From Soonwooa buanensis (lineage in GTDB: Bacteria; Bacteroidota; Bacteroidia; Flavobacteriales; Weeksellaceae), in NCBI RefSeq assembly GCF_900167905.1, contig NZ_FUYZ01000001.1, forward strand, positions 186,001-250,000: DNA of 64,000 nt, read 5' to 3'. The notes under the pieces were generated by a model, which saw nothing but the letters and a program-made list of their open reading frames with translations, had not been told where the DNA came from and did not search any database. Position 1 is the first letter of the stretch, and every line of letters starts with the position of its first letter. Shown here in pieces: positions 44,744 through 55,080 of the stretch. The position numbers and the translations under genes were made by a program.

Positions 44744-45904
44744 ATGTTAAATTTCGAGTTTAAAAATCCTACAAAAATTATATTTGGAAAGGGGAAAATT
44801 GAAAAATTATCTCGCGAAATTCCTAAAGACGCTAACATTTTGATGATTTACGGTGGTGGAAGCATCAAGAAAAATGGCGTATACGAACAAGTTATCGCTG
44901 CGCTTGATGGCTATAAATTAACTGAATTTGGTGGTGTTCCTGCCAATCCAGAATACGAAGTTTTGCTAGAAGCTTTACAAGTTATTAAAGACAAAAACAT
45001 CGATTATTTGCTTGCTGTTGGTGGCGGATCGGTTATTGACGGCGTTAAATTTCTTTCGGCGGCAGCTAATTATGATGGCGAACCTTGGGAAATCCTTTCA
45101 AATCGTGTTGTAACCAAAGAAGGAAAAGGCATGCCTTTCGCAACAGTTTTGACCTTGCCAGCAACCGCTTCGGAAATGAACTCTGGCGCTGTAATCTCTC
45201 GCCGCGGAACTGGCGAAAAGTTAGCAATGGGAGGACCAGGATTGTTTCCTCAGTTTTCAATTTTGGATCCTGAAGTGATTAAATCGATTCCGAAAAACCA
45301 AATCGCCAACGGTATTACAGACGCTTATACGCACGTTCTTGAACAATATATGACTTATCCAACTGGTGCGAGTTTGCAAGATCGTTTTGCAGAAAGCATT
45401 TTACTGAGTTTACAAGAAGTTGCGCCAAAAGTGATGGCAGAAGCTTTCGATTACGACGCTGCCGCTAACTTTATGTGGAGTTGTACGATGGCACTTAACG
45501 GTCTTATCGGGAAAGGTGTTCCGCAAGATTGGGCTGTCCACAGCATGGGACACGAATTGACAGCGCAATATGGCATCGACCACGCAAGAACTTTAGCAAT
45601 TGTAGCACCACAACATTATCACTATTATTTTGATAAAAAGAAAGATAAATTGGCACAATATGCAGAACGTGTTTGGAACATTACTGAAGGTGCGGTAGAC
45701 GAAAAAGCTAAAAAAGGAATCGAAGCGATGGAGCAATTTTTCCATTCTTTAGATATCAAAACAAAGCTTTCGGAATATACAGATTCTTATAACGGAACGG
45801 CTGAAAAAGTACAAGCGGCTTTTGAATCAAGAGGTTGGCTTCTTGGTGAAAACCAAATGGTAACGCCTGAAGACGCTAAGAAAATCGTTGAAATGACGTA
45901 CTAA
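44744..45904 (+). CDS. Iron-containing alcohol dehydrogenase (YqhD/BDH type)
   Basis: This 386-residue group III alcohol dehydrogenase probably reduces aldehydes with NADPH. A GGGSVIDGVKF nucleotide loop lies near residues 94-104. The metal ligands fit the pattern D (GITDAYTH near 193), H, H (HSMGHELTAQYGIDH near 266-280). It starts 40 bases after the composite repeat region and ends before a bidirectional terminator. YqhD-like enzymes detoxify lipid-derived aldehydes. Whether the upstream repeats affect its expression is unknown. Confidence 0.94.
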   Translation: MLNFEFKNPTKIIFGKGKIEKLSREIPKDANILMIYGGGSIKKNGVYEQVIAALDGYKLTEFGGVPANPEYEVLLEALQVIKDKNIDYLLAVGGGSVIDGVKFLSAAANYDGEPWEILSNRVVTKEGKGMPFATVLTLPATASEMNSGAVISRRGTGEKLAMGGPGLFPQFSILDPEVIKSIPKNQIANGITDAYTHVLEQYMTYPTGASLQDRFAESILLSLQEVAPKVMAEAFDYDAAANFMWSCTMALNGLIGKGVPQDWAVHSMGHELTAQYGIDHARTLAIVAPQHYHYYFDKKKDKLAQYAERVWNITEGAVDEKAKKGIEAMEQFFHSLDIKTKLSEYTDSYNGTAEKVQAAFESRGWLLGENQMVTPEDAKKIVEMTY

Positions 45905-45924
45905 TTTTTAGTTTAGAATAACAT

Positions 45925-45950
45925 AAACGCCCGAAAATTTCGGGCGTTTT
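45925..45950. terminator. Bidirectional rho-independent terminator
   Basis: AAACGCCCGAAA (45925-45936) and TTTCGGGCGTTT (45938-45949) form a 12-bp arm pair. A-rich and T-rich flanks allow termination for both the alcohol dehydrogenase gene (plus) and the DEAD-box helicase gene (minus). Confidence 0.92.
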
Positions 45951-45953
45951 ATT

Positions 45954-47300
45954 TTATTTTTTCTTGCGAGATTTTTGCTTTTGTTGACCGCGATTGGCAG
46001 GTTTAGTTTTTGGTGGTTTACGCTTAGTTGGTCCACCCCAATTGACTTTTTTGTTTTTGTCTTTTTTCTCATGGAAAGCACCTCCGCCTTCATTAAGTTT
46101 CACCACCACAGGGTTTTTCATCACGACAACCTCTTTCTCTGCTTCGATTTTTACATCAGAAATTTTGACTTCGCTAGAGAAAGCTTCTTTACGGATTTCT
46201 TTATCCATCAAAACTTCGATATCTAAAATCGCAGCTTCTTCCTTCGGTGTATAAAAACTAATCGCAATACCATTTTTGTCCGCACGACCTGTACGACCAA
46301 TTCTATGGATATATTGTTCTGGAATTTCTGGAATTTCGAAATTGAAAACATGCGACACATCCGGAATATCGAGACCTCTAGCCATAATATCCGTTGTGAT
46401 AATCCCACGAAGTTCATTATTGCTAAATTCCTCCATCACACGCAGACGGAAATTCTGAGATTTGTTAGAGTGGATTACACCAAATTGCTCAGGAAATTCT
46501 TCATCAATTTTATTAAAAATTAAATCCGCATGTTTTTTATTATTGGCAAAAATTAAGATCTTTTCAAAATCATTTTCAGTTTTTAAAAGATGAATTAAAA
46601 GATTTAATTTCGTATTAAAATTAACAACAGGAATCACCGACTGATCAATCTTTTCCAAAGGTGTCCCCGATCTTGCCAACGAAATTTCTAATGGATTTTT
46701 GAAATATTCATTCAACATCGCATCAACCTGATCTGTCATCGTTGCAGAAAACAAAATGTTTTGGCGCTTCTCACTCATCATCGTGAAAATATTCGTCAAC
46801 TGTGCTTTGAAACCCAAACTTAACATTTCATCAAACTCATCAACAACAAGTTTCTTTAGATCTTTGAATTGGATAACATTATCAATACCCAAATCCATAA
46901 CACGACCTGGTGTACCAACCAAAATATCTACGCCATTTTCATAAATGTTTTTTCTTTGTGTATTGATGTTTACACCACCATAAACGCCCATTACACGAAC
47001 ATTGATAAACTCTGTCAATTGCATAAGAACTTCTGTAACCTGCACCACCAACTCTCTCGTAGGCACCAAAATTAAAATTTTTGGTTGGTGAGTTTTAGAA
47101 TATTTATACTCTTTAAGAATCGGTAAAAGATAGGCTAAAGTCTTACCAGTACCCGTTTGGGCAATTCCCATAATATCGCGACCGGACATTATCGGAGAAA
47201 AACTTTTATATTGAATAGGCGTTGGCTCAGAGATGTTAAGTTTCTCCAAAGCTTCATTGAGTGCTTTAGGCAACTCAAATTCTGCAAAACTTGGTTTCAT
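45954..47300 (-). CDS. DEAD-box RNA helicase (RhlE/CshA-like) with DEFD motif
   Basis: The 448-residue helicase has a Q motif (FELPKALNEAL, PTPIQ), Walker A AQTGTGKT near residue 47, motif III SATMT near 185 and motif VI HRIGRTGR near 323. Motif II reads DEFD instead of DEAD, with the metal- and ATP-contacting Asp, Glu and Asp kept. The C-terminal ~60 residues are strongly basic (TKRKPPKTKPANRGQQKQKS), suited for RNA binding. It likely acts in ribosome assembly or RNA turnover, especially at low temperature. Confidence 0.94.
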   Translation of the reverse strand: MKPSFAEFELPKALNEALEKLNISEPTPIQYKSFSPIMSGRDIMGIAQTGTGKTLAYLLPILKEYKYSKTHQPKILILVPTRELVVQVTEVLMQLTEFINVRVMGVYGGVNINTQRKNIYENGVDILVGTPGRVMDLGIDNVIQFKDLKKLVVDEFDEMLSLGFKAQLTNIFTMMSEKRQNILFSATMTDQVDAMLNEYFKNPLEISLARSGTPLEKIDQSVIPVVNFNTKLNLLIHLLKTENDFEKILIFANNKKHADLIFNKIDEEFPEQFGVIHSNKSQNFRLRVMEEFSNNELRGIITTDIMARGLDIPDVSHVFNFEIPEIPEQYIHRIGRTGRADKNGIAISFYTPKEEAAILDIEVLMDKEIRKEAFSSEVKISDVKIEAEKEVVVMKNPVVVKLNEGGGAFHEKKDKNKKVNWGGPTKRKPPKTKPANRGQQKQKSRKKK

Positions 47301-47426
47301 GCTGCGAAGATACGGATTTTGAAAAAACTCAAACTTGCAATTTAAAAATTCGCAAATATTTATTTATTTTTTATGAAATTTAAATTTTAGGAACACAATT
47401 TGAATAAGTATGAAAAAAAATACGTT

Positions 47427-48224
47427 ATGATAAACAAAAATACAATTAAGAATTTAGGCTTTTCTGCATTTGCAATAGCAATGTTAAGTCTTTCATCATG
47501 TTCGACAACTCCTAAATCTAGCTTACCAGATGGTCATACAGCAAAAACTTCGCTAGATTATCCTGGCGTATATCTTGGTGTTTTGCCATGTGCGGATTGT
47601 AGTGGTATAAAGACAAGAATCTACCTAAACAAAGACAATACCTATATTTTGCAACAAGATTATCTTGGTAAAAATGGCACAAGCATTCTAGAAAATGGTA
47701 CATATTCTTTTGACGAATCAGGGAATGTTGTTAATCTAAAACCAAAAACCAAAAATGGCCAAAGTTTAAAATTATTTGTTGGAGAAGATAATATAAGTAT
47801 GCTAAATCAAGACGGAACAAAAATTACCACTTCTCTAAAAGATCACTATGTTTTAACAAAAGACTACAATGAGCTTTTGAATAAAAAATGGTATCTGAAA
47901 GAAATGTATGGTAAAGCATTTGATGCTCAAAAAACAAGTAAAAAAGAAGGCTACCTTAGTCTTGATGAAAAGACATCTAGATATAGTAGCAATGCTGGTT
48001 GCAACCAAATGAATGGTGCTTTTACAATAGAACCAGGCAACAAAATTAACTTCAACCAGGGTATGTCAACAATGATGGCTTGTCAAGATATGGAAGCCGA
48101 AACTACTTTTGGAAAAGTTTTGAAAGAAACCAAATATTTTGATGTACAATTGGATAAATTGTTATTATTAAATAGCAAGCATGAAACAATTGCTACTTTC
48201 AAAGTGCCAGTGAGTAAATTGTAA
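47427..48224 (+). CDS. Lipoprotein with NlpE-like and META domains
   Basis: I choose ATG 47427 (265 residues); it gives a proper lipoprotein signal with the Cys in LSSC at residue 25. The NlpE-like domain has YLGVLPCADCSGIKTRIYL near residues 47-65, whose CxxC is the copper-resistance NlpE mark. The C-terminal META/HslJ domain has AGCNQMNGAF near 190 and MMACQDMEAET near 215. Likely an envelope stress or surface-sensing lipoprotein. It is divergent from the helicase gene and ends at a strong terminator. Confidence 0.9.
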   Translation: MINKNTIKNLGFSAFAIAMLSLSSCSTTPKSSLPDGHTAKTSLDYPGVYLGVLPCADCSGIKTRIYLNKDNTYILQQDYLGKNGTSILENGTYSFDESGNVVNLKPKTKNGQSLKLFVGEDNISMLNQDGTKITTSLKDHYVLTKDYNELLNKKWYLKEMYGKAFDAQKTSKKEGYLSLDEKTSRYSSNAGCNQMNGAFTIEPGNKINFNQGMSTMMACQDMEAETTFGKVLKETKYFDVQLDKLLLLNSKHETIATFKVPVSKL

Positions 48225-48247
48225 CCTCATCGTATAAATGAAAAATC

Positions 48248-48280
48248 AAATTCCACAAAGCTACGCTTTGTGGAATTTTT
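48248..48280 (+). terminator. Rho-independent terminator of the NlpE/META gene
   Basis: Arms AAATTCCACAAAG (48248-48260) and CTTTGTGGAATTT (48266-48278) pair perfectly over 13 bp around CTACG and end in a T-run. Confidence 0.95.
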
Positions 48281-48536
48281 ATATTTTGGCGAGCGCAATA
48301 ATTTTTGTAAGATAAACCACAGCCTCTACACAACATCTATCATTCTTAATTCATAAACACTTAATCTTAAAAACCTTCAATATAAAACTGAATTTAAACA
48401 AATTCAGAAGTAAAAAATTGTGCTTAATTCCTATATAAAATTACAAGTGCATAAGGTTCAGCTATTTTTATTTGACTGCTTTGCATTTCAAAATAAATCC
48501 TTAAAAAAAAAGTCATAAGTTTTTAATTATTATATG

Positions 48537-48563
48537 AAAGCCTCGATTTTCGAGGCTTTTTTT
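48537..48563 (+). terminator. Strong terminator without an assigned upstream gene
   Basis: Arms AAAGCCTCGA (48537-48546) and TCGAGGCTTT (48550-48559) with a TTT loop are followed by a run of Ts to 48563. The closest upstream gene already ends with its own terminator at 48280. It lies within the leader region of the lipoprotein hydrolase gene. Confidence 0.88.
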
Positions 48564-48593
48564 ATTATTTTCGAGGATTAAATTTTTTAAAAT

Positions 48594-50177
48594 ATGTTTA
48601 AAAGGAATTTTAGCTTATTCAAACTATGTTCTTTATTGGTTTTAGCGATAATGTTGGTGTACAGTTGCGGCTCTCAACCCAAAAAGACTGTACCTCCCAA
48701 AAAACCAGTACCAACCAAACCTACAACACCAAAACCAACAACGCCTGTTAAAAGTACGGATTACAAAGTTGATCTTCCAGCTTTAAATCGGGAGTTTCGT
48801 GGTGCTTGGATTGCGTCGGTTGCTAATATCAATTGGCCTTCAAAAAATAATTTATCGACAGATCAACAAAAAGCTGATGCTATCGAATTACTGGAGATGT
48901 TGAAAAACAATAATTTCAATGCGGTAATTTTGCAGGTTAGACCTTCTGGTGATGCTTTATACGAAAGTCCGCATGAACCTTGGTCATATTTTTTAACTGG
49001 AGAAACGGGCAAAAAGCCAAATCCATATTACGATCCTTTAACTTTTTGGGTAGAAGAAGCTCACAAAAGAGGCATGGAGCTTCATGTTTGGCTAAATCCT
49101 TATCGAGCGCATCATTCTAATGGTGGAAAAGTAAACGGAAGTTCTCTCGTTAACAAATTTTCAGAATATACGTATCGTTTAAGAAATGGAATGTATTGGT
49201 TTGATCCTGCAAGTAAAGATATTCAGGATCATGTTTCTAATGTGGTGAAAGATTTAGTAAAACGTTACGAAATAGATGGTGTTCATTTCGATGATTATTT
49301 CTATCCTTATGCAACTTACAATGGTGGCGTAGATTTTCCAGATTCTAAAACATGGAATGCTTATCAAGCTTCTGGCGGAAATTTGTCAAGAGCAGATTGG
49401 AGAAGAGATAACGTGAACAAATTTGTAGAACGTGTTTACAAAGAAATAAAATCAGAAAAAAACTATGTTAAATTTGGGATCAGTCCATTCGGGATTTGGA
49501 AGCCTGGTTATCCTGCAGGTATCAAAGGTTCTTCGCAATATGATGAGCTTTATGCTGACGCCAAATTATGGTTAAATAAAGGTTGGGTCGATTATTTTGC
49601 GCCACAATTGTATTGGCCGATTAATTCTTCTGGGCAAAGCTTTCCAAAACTTTTAGAATGGTGGGAAAGTGAAAATATCATGAAAAGACATCTTTGGCCT
49701 GGACTTAACACTGTTGAAGTTAAAGCGTCTGACAAGCCAACAGAAATTGTTAACCAAGTAGAAGTGAGTCGTAATATTCTTAAAAATAGTCCTGGAGAAA
49801 TCCATTGGAGTATAGCTGGTTTAACAAAAAGTTGGGCGATGCAAAATGCTTTAAAAACTAAAGTTTATCAAGAGAAAGCTTTAATTCCGCAAAGTCCTTG
49901 GTTAAAAATTAATCCAATTTCTAAACCGACTTTAGGATACAAACAAGATAACGGAAATACAAGTGTTTTTTGGTCTGTTGAAGATAAAATGAATGTCTTC
50001 CAATGGGTTCTTTACGCAAAATATGGAGATACTTGGAAAACCGAAATCCTAACTTCAGATATTACGTCTTTGGTTATTCCGACTGCTAATAATGGTAAAT
50101 CTCTAAATACTGTTGCGATCCAAGCGATTGATAAGCTAAGCAATCCGAGTGAGTATAAGGCACTGAAAGTCAATTAA
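48594..50177 (+). CDS. Family-10-like glycoside hydrolase lipoprotein (GHL10/YngK type)
   Basis: The 527-residue protein has a lipoprotein signal with Cys at residue 25 (VYSC), a Pro/Thr/Lys-rich linker (residues ~28-58) and then the GHL10 barrel. Typical stretches are EFRGAWIASVANINWPS near 66, ILQVRPSGDALY near 118, ELHVWLNPYRAHH near 163 and DGVHFDDYFYPY near 226, whose acidic residues are candidate catalytic groups. The C-terminal ~100 residues form a fibronectin-like beta domain. It is anchored in the envelope and may cut peptidoglycan-related or other polysaccharides. Confidence 0.92.
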   Translation: MFKRNFSLFKLCSLLVLAIMLVYSCGSQPKKTVPPKKPVPTKPTTPKPTTPVKSTDYKVDLPALNREFRGAWIASVANINWPSKNNLSTDQQKADAIELLEMLKNNNFNAVILQVRPSGDALYESPHEPWSYFLTGETGKKPNPYYDPLTFWVEEAHKRGMELHVWLNPYRAHHSNGGKVNGSSLVNKFSEYTYRLRNGMYWFDPASKDIQDHVSNVVKDLVKRYEIDGVHFDDYFYPYATYNGGVDFPDSKTWNAYQASGGNLSRADWRRDNVNKFVERVYKEIKSEKNYVKFGISPFGIWKPGYPAGIKGSSQYDELYADAKLWLNKGWVDYFAPQLYWPINSSGQSFPKLLEWWESENIMKRHLWPGLNTVEVKASDKPTEIVNQVEVSRNILKNSPGEIHWSIAGLTKSWAMQNALKTKVYQEKALIPQSPWLKINPISKPTLGYKQDNGNTSVFWSVEDKMNVFQWVLYAKYGDTWKTEILTSDITSLVIPTANNGKSLNTVAIQAIDKLSNPSEYKALKVN

Positions 50178-50212
50178 ATTTCGACTTAAATATAATTGCA
50201 TACATTTCCTTC

Positions 50213-51208
50213 CTAATGAAAATGGGAAGGAAATGCTTCTTTAGGACTTTGGCGTAGAATATTTAGTTTGATCCAAGATTTTAAAAAACCATAGCCGTAA
50301 GAGAACATTTGGACATAAGTCGCAATAATCGCCATCGCTGCAATATTGACGTTTTTTGTCACGATTAAAGCATGAAAAAAGACAATAAAGGTATACAAGC
50401 CATACAAGGCTAAAAGATGTCCGTAACCCCATACAAAATAATGGAAAACGCCCATAACATAACCTAAGAGGAATAAACTTGGGAACCAAAATGTCGGCTT
50501 CACATAGTTTGGATGTCTTTGGTTAAGAATTGGTCGTGCACAACCAAATTGATACACTTGTTTTGAAAACTTTCCAAGGTCAGTTCTTCGTTTGTGATAA
50601 ACACCAATGTTATCAAAGAAAGCTGTCGTGTAACCATTTTCCCAAAGTGTCATCGACAAGTCTGGATCTTCCCCAATTCGCATTTCAGAAAAGCCGCCGA
50701 CTTTCAAAAAAACTTCTTTGTTGACGCCCATATTAAAACTTCTAGGCTGGAATTTACTCACCGCTTTTTTATTTCCTCTAATACCACCTGTTGTAAAAAC
50801 CGACGTCATCGAATAGGAAATTGCTTTCTGCATAATGTTAAAACCTTTGTGCGCTTTGTCTGCACCTCCGAAAGCATCACATGGGATTTCGATTAAATCT
50901 TTCTTGATGTTTTCGATGTAGTTTTCTTCAACAATAACGTCTGAATCAACAAAGACTAACCAATCGTTTTTAGCACGTTTTGCACCATAATTCCTTGTAA
51001 GTCCTGGACCTGAATTAGTTTTTTGATCAAAGTGTATATCTAACTGATTTTCAAAAAGTTTTATAGTTGGACTTAAATCTATTTTTGAACCATCGTCAAC
51101 GACAATAATTTCAAAATCTTTATCTGTTTGGCGGAGTAAAGAATTCAATAATTCGAAGAGTTCGTCGCGGCGATTGTATATGGCTATGATGATGGAAATA
51201 GAATTCAA
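50213..51208 (-). CDS. Family 2 glycosyltransferase with C-terminal membrane region
   Basis: The 331-residue GT-A enzyme starts with SIIIAIYNRRDELFELLNSL, has VVDDGSK near residue 36, and the metal-binding DSDV near 87. A late GEDPDLSMTLWENGY near 180 is the usual acceptor-side acidic motif. The C-terminal ~90 residues carry two or three hydrophobic helices (FLLGYVMGVFHYF, LYGLYTFIVFFHAL), placing it at the inner membrane. Probably builds a surface or cell-envelope glycan; it is not inside a polysaccharide cluster, so the product is unknown. Confidence 0.92.
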   Translation of the reverse strand: MNSISIIIAIYNRRDELFELLNSLLRQTDKDFEIIVVDDGSKIDLSPTIKLFENQLDIHFDQKTNSGPGLTRNYGAKRAKNDWLVFVDSDVIVEENYIENIKKDLIEIPCDAFGGADKAHKGFNIMQKAISYSMTSVFTTGGIRGNKKAVSKFQPRSFNMGVNKEVFLKVGGFSEMRIGEDPDLSMTLWENGYTTAFFDNIGVYHKRRTDLGKFSKQVYQFGCARPILNQRHPNYVKPTFWFPSLFLLGYVMGVFHYFVWGYGHLLALYGLYTFIVFFHALIVTKNVNIAAMAIIATYVQMFSYGYGFLKSWIKLNILRQSPKEAFPSHFH

Positions 51209-51236
51209 AGTTTTGATCTTTTATTGAAATTAAATT

Positions 51237-52400
51237 TTAGTTTTGGTTGTCAAATTTTGCTTTTTTCGTGCCTTCATACATTTCGTATTGTAAGAAACGC
51301 GTCTCCAATTTACCATTAAAAAGCTTGACTCTTCGAGATGGTCTTAAGCCAATTTTTTTGTTAGCTTCGAGATCGGACGTAATCAACCAAGCTAAAGTAT
51401 TTGGATAATTTTGTTTGAAAGTGTCACCGATTTTTTTGTAAAAATCTTCAACTTCAATAGAGATTCTTTCGTTGTAAGGCGGGTTAAACACAACTAAGAG
51501 CGGGAATAATTCTTTCTTAGATTCGAAGAAGTTTTGTTTTTTAACTTCAATAACGTCTTCTAATTCCGCAGCTTCTATGTTAGTTCTTGCGACATTAAGT
51601 GCTTTTAAATCAATATCGTAACCAACTATTTTACCAGTAAATTCTTTTACACGATTGATTCTGAATTCCTTAATCGTTGTGAACAATTCTGCATCGTAAT
51701 TTTTCCAGTTTTGAAAAGCGAATTTCTTTCTGAAAATCTGCGCTGGCAAATCCATTGCAATCATCGCAGCTTCGACTAGCAGAGTTCCACTTCCGCACAT
51801 TGGATCTAGAAAATTACCTTTGCCATCCCAACCTGCAATTTGCAAAAGCCCGGAAGCCAAGACTTCGTTAATCGGTGCTTCAGTTTGCATTTGACGATAA
51901 CCTCTTTTGAAAAGTGGGTCGCCCGAGCTGTCAAGACTTATGCTAACTAATTCTCTATCAATGTGTAAATGGAATTTGATGTCTGGGTTTTTGCTGTCAA
52001 CATTTGGTCTGTCTCGGTATTTCATTTTGAAGAAATCAACAATTGCGTCTTTCATTTTCAAAGTCATGAATTGCGAATGACTAAAACGTTCAGAATTTAT
52101 CGTGGCATCAATGGCAAAACTTTGGTCAATCGACATATATTCATCCCATTGAACATCAAATAATCTGTCATAAAAACGATCGGCATCAAAGGCTTTAAAA
52201 CTTTTAATTGGCACTAAAATTTTAAGCGCAGTACGGCAAGAATAATTGATTTTGTATAAAAAACCAAGATCGCCTTCGCAATTAACTGCTCTGTTTTTGA
52301 TTTCAACTTTACGGCCTCCTAGCTTCTTAACTTCCTCTGCTAGAATCTCTTCCAGTCCAAAAAAAGTCTTTATTTGTATTTGCAGATTATCTGTATTCAT
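51237..52400 (-). CDS. THUMP-domain RNA guanine-N2 methyltransferase (RlmL-like)
   Basis: The 387-residue protein has an N-terminal THUMP domain (residues ~45-155) that binds RNA and a C-terminal Rossmann methyltransferase. Motif I is FLDPMCGSGTLLVEAAMIA near residues 195-213 and the catalytic NPPYNERI near 307. This build matches the N-terminal half of RlmKL, which methylates G2445 of 23S rRNA; the RlmK half is absent, as usual outside gammaproteobacteria. It is 28 bases upstream of the glycosyltransferase gene on the same strand. Confidence 0.93.
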   Translation of the reverse strand: MNTDNLQIQIKTFFGLEEILAEEVKKLGGRKVEIKNRAVNCEGDLGFLYKINYSCRTALKILVPIKSFKAFDADRFYDRLFDVQWDEYMSIDQSFAIDATINSERFSHSQFMTLKMKDAIVDFFKMKYRDRPNVDSKNPDIKFHLHIDRELVSISLDSSGDPLFKRGYRQMQTEAPINEVLASGLLQIAGWDGKGNFLDPMCGSGTLLVEAAMIAMDLPAQIFRKKFAFQNWKNYDAELFTTIKEFRINRVKEFTGKIVGYDIDLKALNVARTNIEAAELEDVIEVKKQNFFESKKELFPLLVVFNPPYNERISIEVEDFYKKIGDTFKQNYPNTLAWLITSDLEANKKIGLRPSRRVKLFNGKLETRFLQYEMYEGTKKAKFDNQN

Positions 52401-52519
52401 GTTGCAAAATTAAGCATATTATGTTTAGGAATTGAATGCAATGTTATCTCTGTTTTAATAATAGATGTTTTGTATCGAATTTTAAACAATTATTAAGATT
52501 CACTATCGTATAAATGTCG

Positions 52520-52527
52520 TATTTTTG
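52520..52527 (+). promoter_or_regulatory. Promoter -7 element 5 bases before an ATG
   Basis: TATTTTTG matches TAnnTTTG and ends 5 bases before the ATG at 52533. Transcription would start at or within a few bases of the start codon, giving a leaderless or nearly leaderless mRNA. Confidence 0.6.
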
Positions 52528-52532
52528 CACCT

Positions 52533-53261
52533 ATGCAATGGTTTGAATCTTGGTTTAATACACCATATTATCATATTCTCTACAAGGATAGAGATTACAA
52601 CGAAGCGGAACATTTTATCAATCTTTTAGTTAAGGATTTAGAATTGCCTCCACATGCAAGAATCGTAGATTTGGCTTGTGGCAAAGGACGTCATTCTTTG
52701 TTTCTTAATCAGTTAGGTTACAATGTTTTAGGGCTTGATTTGTCGGAGCAAAGTATCCAACACAATAAGCAATTTGAGAACCCAAGTTTGCATTTTGCGA
52801 TTCATGACATGCGCGATCCAATGCATGTTGCAGAGCCTGTTGATGCGGTTTTCAATCTTTTTACAAGTTTTGGTTATTTCGAAAATGCTGACGATGATCT
52901 TAAAGTTTTTCAATCGGTTTATGATTCGATGAAGTCGGGCGCATATTTCGTTTTAGATTTTTTGAATGAAACTTATGTTAGAAATACTTTGGTTCCGGAA
53001 GCTTTGGTTGAAAAGGAAGGAATTAAGTTTAATATTTCTAAAAGAATAGAAAACAATTTTGTTGTAAAAGATATTCAGTTTCATGATGAGGGCACAGATT
53101 TTCATTTTTTTGAAAAAGTGAAATTGTCAACACCTGCTCAAATTGAAACTTATGCAAAACAAGTTGGTTTTGAACGTGTTAAGGTTTGGGGAAATTACGA
53201 ATTGAGCGATTTCGATCCTGAAACATCACCGCGTTGCATTAATTTATTTATTAAAAAATAA
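52533..53261 (+). CDS. Class I SAM-dependent methyltransferase
   Basis: The 242-residue protein begins with WFESWFNTPYYHILYKDRDY, a pattern shared by a group of small uncharacterised methyltransferases. Motif I is IVDLACGKGRHSLFLNQLG near residues 44-62, followed by GLDLS and the post-motif FNLFTSFGYF near 108. The substrate is unknown. A -7 promoter element lies only 5 bases upstream, so the mRNA is probably leaderless. The ZIP transporter gene follows 7 bases after the stop and is likely co-transcribed. Confidence 0.9.
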   Translation: MQWFESWFNTPYYHILYKDRDYNEAEHFINLLVKDLELPPHARIVDLACGKGRHSLFLNQLGYNVLGLDLSEQSIQHNKQFENPSLHFAIHDMRDPMHVAEPVDAVFNLFTSFGYFENADDDLKVFQSVYDSMKSGAYFVLDFLNETYVRNTLVPEALVEKEGIKFNISKRIENNFVVKDIQFHDEGTDFHFFEKVKLSTPAQIETYAKQVGFERVKVWGNYELSDFDPETSPRCINLFIKK

Positions 53262-53268
53262 TTTCCAA

Positions 53269-53967
53269 ATGATTGTTATTGCTCTGATATTAAGCGTTTT
53301 AGTAGGCGTTTTTCTAGGTAAGTATTTCGGTGGTCAACAGAAGTTCGCAAAGAATCTTTTGGTGATGAGCGCTGGATTTTTAATAACAATCTGTATTAAC
53401 GAAGTTTTTCCCGAAATCTACGGAAGTGGCGAGCATAACGTTGGCATTTTTGTCATTGCTGGCGTTTTGCTACAAATGCTTTTGGAAAGTTTAACCAAAG
53501 GATTTGAACACGGCCATTTTCATCATCATGCTGAAGACGAGCATATTCTACCACTTGCTTTAATTGTTGGTTTATTTGTCCACGCTTTTATAGAAGGGAT
53601 TCCGTTAGCTCAGGAGAAAGAAGTTTTTTCACCTTATTTAACAGGAATTTTGTTTCATAATCTGCCGATTTCATTTGTATTGGGCAGTTTCTTGGCAAGA
53701 AGTAAAACCTTCTCTCCCAAATTTTGGTTGGTGGTTTTAATATTCGCTTTGGCTTCTCCACTAGGCATGTGGATTGGGCATTATTTTAACCCTGAACACA
53801 AAATTTATTTCTTAGCGGTGGTTGCTGGGATTTTCCTACATATTTCGTCTGTTATCATTTTTGAAAGCAACAAAAATCACAAAATGGATTGGTCAAAAAT
53901 TATTTTTGTGGTTTTAGGTATTGCTTTGGCGATGTTAGGGCACTTAACCCACGATCACCACCATTAA
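53269..53967 (+). CDS. ZIP-family divalent metal transporter
   Basis: The 232-residue membrane protein has about eight hydrophobic helices. A cytoplasmic His-rich loop (HGHFHHHAEDEH, residues ~83-94) and a His-rich C-terminus (LTHDHHH) bind metal. The metal path motif HAFIEGIPLA near residue 108 and HNLPISFVLG near 137 are the conserved helix IV and V signatures. It probably imports zinc or iron. It is likely co-transcribed with the methyltransferase gene in front. Confidence 0.92.
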   Translation: MIVIALILSVLVGVFLGKYFGGQQKFAKNLLVMSAGFLITICINEVFPEIYGSGEHNVGIFVIAGVLLQMLLESLTKGFEHGHFHHHAEDEHILPLALIVGLFVHAFIEGIPLAQEKEVFSPYLTGILFHNLPISFVLGSFLARSKTFSPKFWLVVLIFALASPLGMWIGHYFNPEHKIYFLAVVAGIFLHISSVIIFESNKNHKMDWSKIIFVVLGIALAMLGHLTHDHHH

Positions 53968-54111
53968 TTCTCTATTTTATTCTTGTAAAATTCTTGTAAA
54001 TTAAGATTTAATAATTGATAATCAGTCGGTTGTCATTACAATTGTTTTGCTGAAGATTTACAATTTATTTCTTTTAAAAGACCTTAGTTTTATCTCATAA
54101 ATTTTTTGAAT

Positions 54112-55080
<969 letters not shown>

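Larger units (their letters stand above)
48225..48593. other. 369-base intergenic stretch with two terminators
   Basis: The stretch holds the terminator of the NlpE/META gene (48248-48280) and a second perfect terminator (48537-48563) 30 bases before the next gene's ATG. The AT-rich ~250 bases between them contain no credible ORF and no clear TAnnTTTG element. A small RNA ending at the second terminator, or an attenuated leader for the hydrolase gene, are the two simple readings. Confidence 0.5.
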
